Positions 15,117 to 16,207 of a stretch of DNA of 16,207 nucleotides are shown here, in pieces. A program made the translations under genes and the position numbers. Each line of letters opens with the position of its first letter. The first letter of the stretch is position 1. Below the pieces are notes generated by a model. That model did no database searches. It saw nothing but the letters and a program-made list of their open reading frames with translations, and was not told the DNA's origin. The DNA comes from Bacteroidales bacterium (GTDB lineage: Bacteria > Bacteroidota > Bacteroidia > Bacteroidales > JAADGE01), in NCBI GenBank assembly GCA_029932445.1, contig JAOZQB010000047.1, positions 1-16,207 of the forward strand, given 5' to 3'.

Positions 15117-16207
15117 ATGATTAATGATAAAACCGTTGCCGTTGTTGTTCCGGCTTATAACGAAGAAACACAAATTGAAACCGTAATTGAAACGATGCCT
15201 GATTTTGTGGATCGAATAATTGTTGTCAACGATTGTTCAAAAGATAAAACGGCAGATGTCGTAAAAGAATTAATTTCAAAACAAAAACCGGCAACGCAAC
15301 TACCGGAAAAGAAAGGAAAAAAGAAAAACAGATATACGCATGCCGAAGAAGTTGCCGATAAAATCAATTTGACAGAATTAAAGTATTTTGCATCTTCTGA
15401 AGTTATAAATGAAAATCCTGAAACAGACAGAGTTATATTAATAAATTTGCTTAAAAATTCAGGCGTAGGGGCGGCAATCGCCAGAGGATATAAATGGTGC
15501 AAGGATAATAATATTGATATTTCGGCTGTGATGGCCGGTGACGGTCAAATGGATCCCGATGAATTGATTGATATTTGCAAGCCGGTTGCAGATGAAGGAA
15601 TTGATTATGTTAAAGGTAACCGTTTGATTCACAGAAGTGCATGGTTGGTTATTCCTAAAGTCCGATTTTTCGGGAATTCGATTTTATCAATTTTAACAAA
15701 AGTGGCTTCGGGTTATTGGCATGTATCCGATACACAAACCGGTTATACGGCAATTTCAAAAAAAGCTTTAAATTCAATTCGGCTTTATGATATTTATAAA
15801 AGTTACGGTATGCCTAATGATATGCTCGTAAAATTAAATATTGCTTTTTGCACACTTAAAGAAGTGGAAATAAAACCCATTTATGATGTCGGCGAAAAAT
15901 CCAAAATGAAAGTGGTGAAAGTGATTCCGAGAATATCTTGGCTGCTTTTTAAATCTTTCTTTAAACGCTTATGGATTAAATATTTATTTCGAGATTTTCA
16001 TCCTTTATTTTTACTTTATAATTTATCAATTATTCTTTTTCTGGCATCTTTGCCTTTTGCCGTTGATATTATTGAAAAAGTGTTTACAAAAGGAGCATCT
16101 ATTGTCAGCAATAATCTGATTGTATTTATTTTCCTTGTTATTTCATCATTTCAATCGCTGTTATTTGCTATGTGGATGGATATTCAGGATAATGATCGGC
16201 TGTATAA
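15117..16207 (+). CDS. Family 2 glycosyltransferase with C-terminal membrane helices (3' end cut by window)
   Basis: The frame opens at ATG 15117 (stop TAG just upstream at 15111) and stays open for 363 codons to the window edge. GT-A hallmarks: VAVVVPAYNEET near the N-terminus, IIVVNDCSKDKTADV for nucleotide binding, NSGVGAAIARGYKW (about 114-127) and AGDGQMDP (140-147) carrying the metal-binding acidic motif. Two hydrophobic helices near 297-318 and 334-355 place it at the inner membrane, as in glycosyltransferases that act on lipid-linked sugars. A lysine-rich stretch of about 50 residues (about 54-105) sits between the nucleotide-binding and NSGVGAAI segments, where relatives usually have few residues. 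It follows the small barrel gene by 29 bases. Acceptor and sugar are unknown. The product probably ends soon after the visible part. Confidence 0.9.
   Translation, partial: MINDKTVAVVVPAYNEETQIETVIETMPDFVDRIIVVNDCSKDKTADVVKELISKQKPATQLPEKKGKKKNRYTHAEEVADKINLTELKYFASSEVINENPETDRVILINLLKNSGVGAAIARGYKWCKDNNIDISAVMAGDGQMDPDELIDICKPVADEGIDYVKGNRLIHRSAWLVIPKVRFFGNSILSILTKVASGYWHVSDTQTGYTAISKKALNSIRLYDIYKSYGMPNDMLVKLNIAFCTLKEVEIKPIYDVGEKSKMKVVKVIPRISWLLFKSFFKRLWIKYLFRDFHPLFLLYNLSIILFLASLPFAVDIIEKVFTKGASIVSNNLIVFIFLVISSFQSLLFAMWMDIQDNDRLY

Noticed and set aside
15155..15502. 115-codon open frame on the minus strand
   Set aside because: It is antisense to the glycosyltransferase reading frame that runs from 15117 to the window edge with intact family motifs, so it is a shadow.

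Overview
The window looks like a low-GC (roughly one third G+C by eye) chromosomal segment from a member of the Bacteroidota, possibly a Bacteroidales-like or marine lineage. Four things point there. The first gene ends in a type A sorting domain of the type IX secretion system (T9SS). The promoter in front of rpsF matches the Bacteroidota consensus TTTG-N19-TAnnTTTG exactly. The S6, S18 and L9 proteins are Bacteroidota-like. Starts generally lack Shine-Dalgarno sequences. I see no tRNA, rRNA, CRISPR array, insertion sequence, phage gene or integration site. No gene-free stretch exceeds 300 bases; the longest is 3384-3661, which holds a terminator and a promoter.

Layout. (1) 3-3383: a large secreted multidomain protein (lamin-tail domain, PPC-like domain, OB-fold, T9SS tail), open at the left edge and closed by a strong terminator. 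(2) 3662-4747: the rpsF-rpsR-rplI ribosomal protein operon with its own promoter and terminator. (3) 4863-7145: a membrane-anchored GAF/PAS sensor that starts with GTG and has no recognisable output domain. (4) 7188-9509: a GNAT-fold YghO-like protein and a DUF819 membrane protein, 12 bases apart, ending in a hairpin shared with the converging genes. (5) 10132-9560 and 11187-10177, minus strand: a small outer-membrane beta-barrel protein and a FecE/BtuD-type ABC ATPase without visible partners. (6) 11309-16207, plus strand: a 1085-residue protein with a degenerate peptidase-MA-like domain, a TolB-like propeller and a BamA-like barrel; a small outer-membrane barrel protein; and a family 2 glycosyltransferase that runs off the right edge.

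How the genes fit together. The ribosomal operon is housekeeping. Most of the rest concerns the cell envelope: a T9SS cargo, three outer-membrane barrel proteins, an ABC ATPase of the siderophore/haem/B12 importer class, a multi-pass membrane protein and a membrane-bound glycosyltransferase. I find no convincing defence, mobile or biosynthetic system. The most unusual items are the propeller-barrel protein whose HExxH zinc site appears destroyed, the sensor without an output domain, and the lamin-tail/OB-fold secreted protein that lacks the nuclease domain these modules often accompany.
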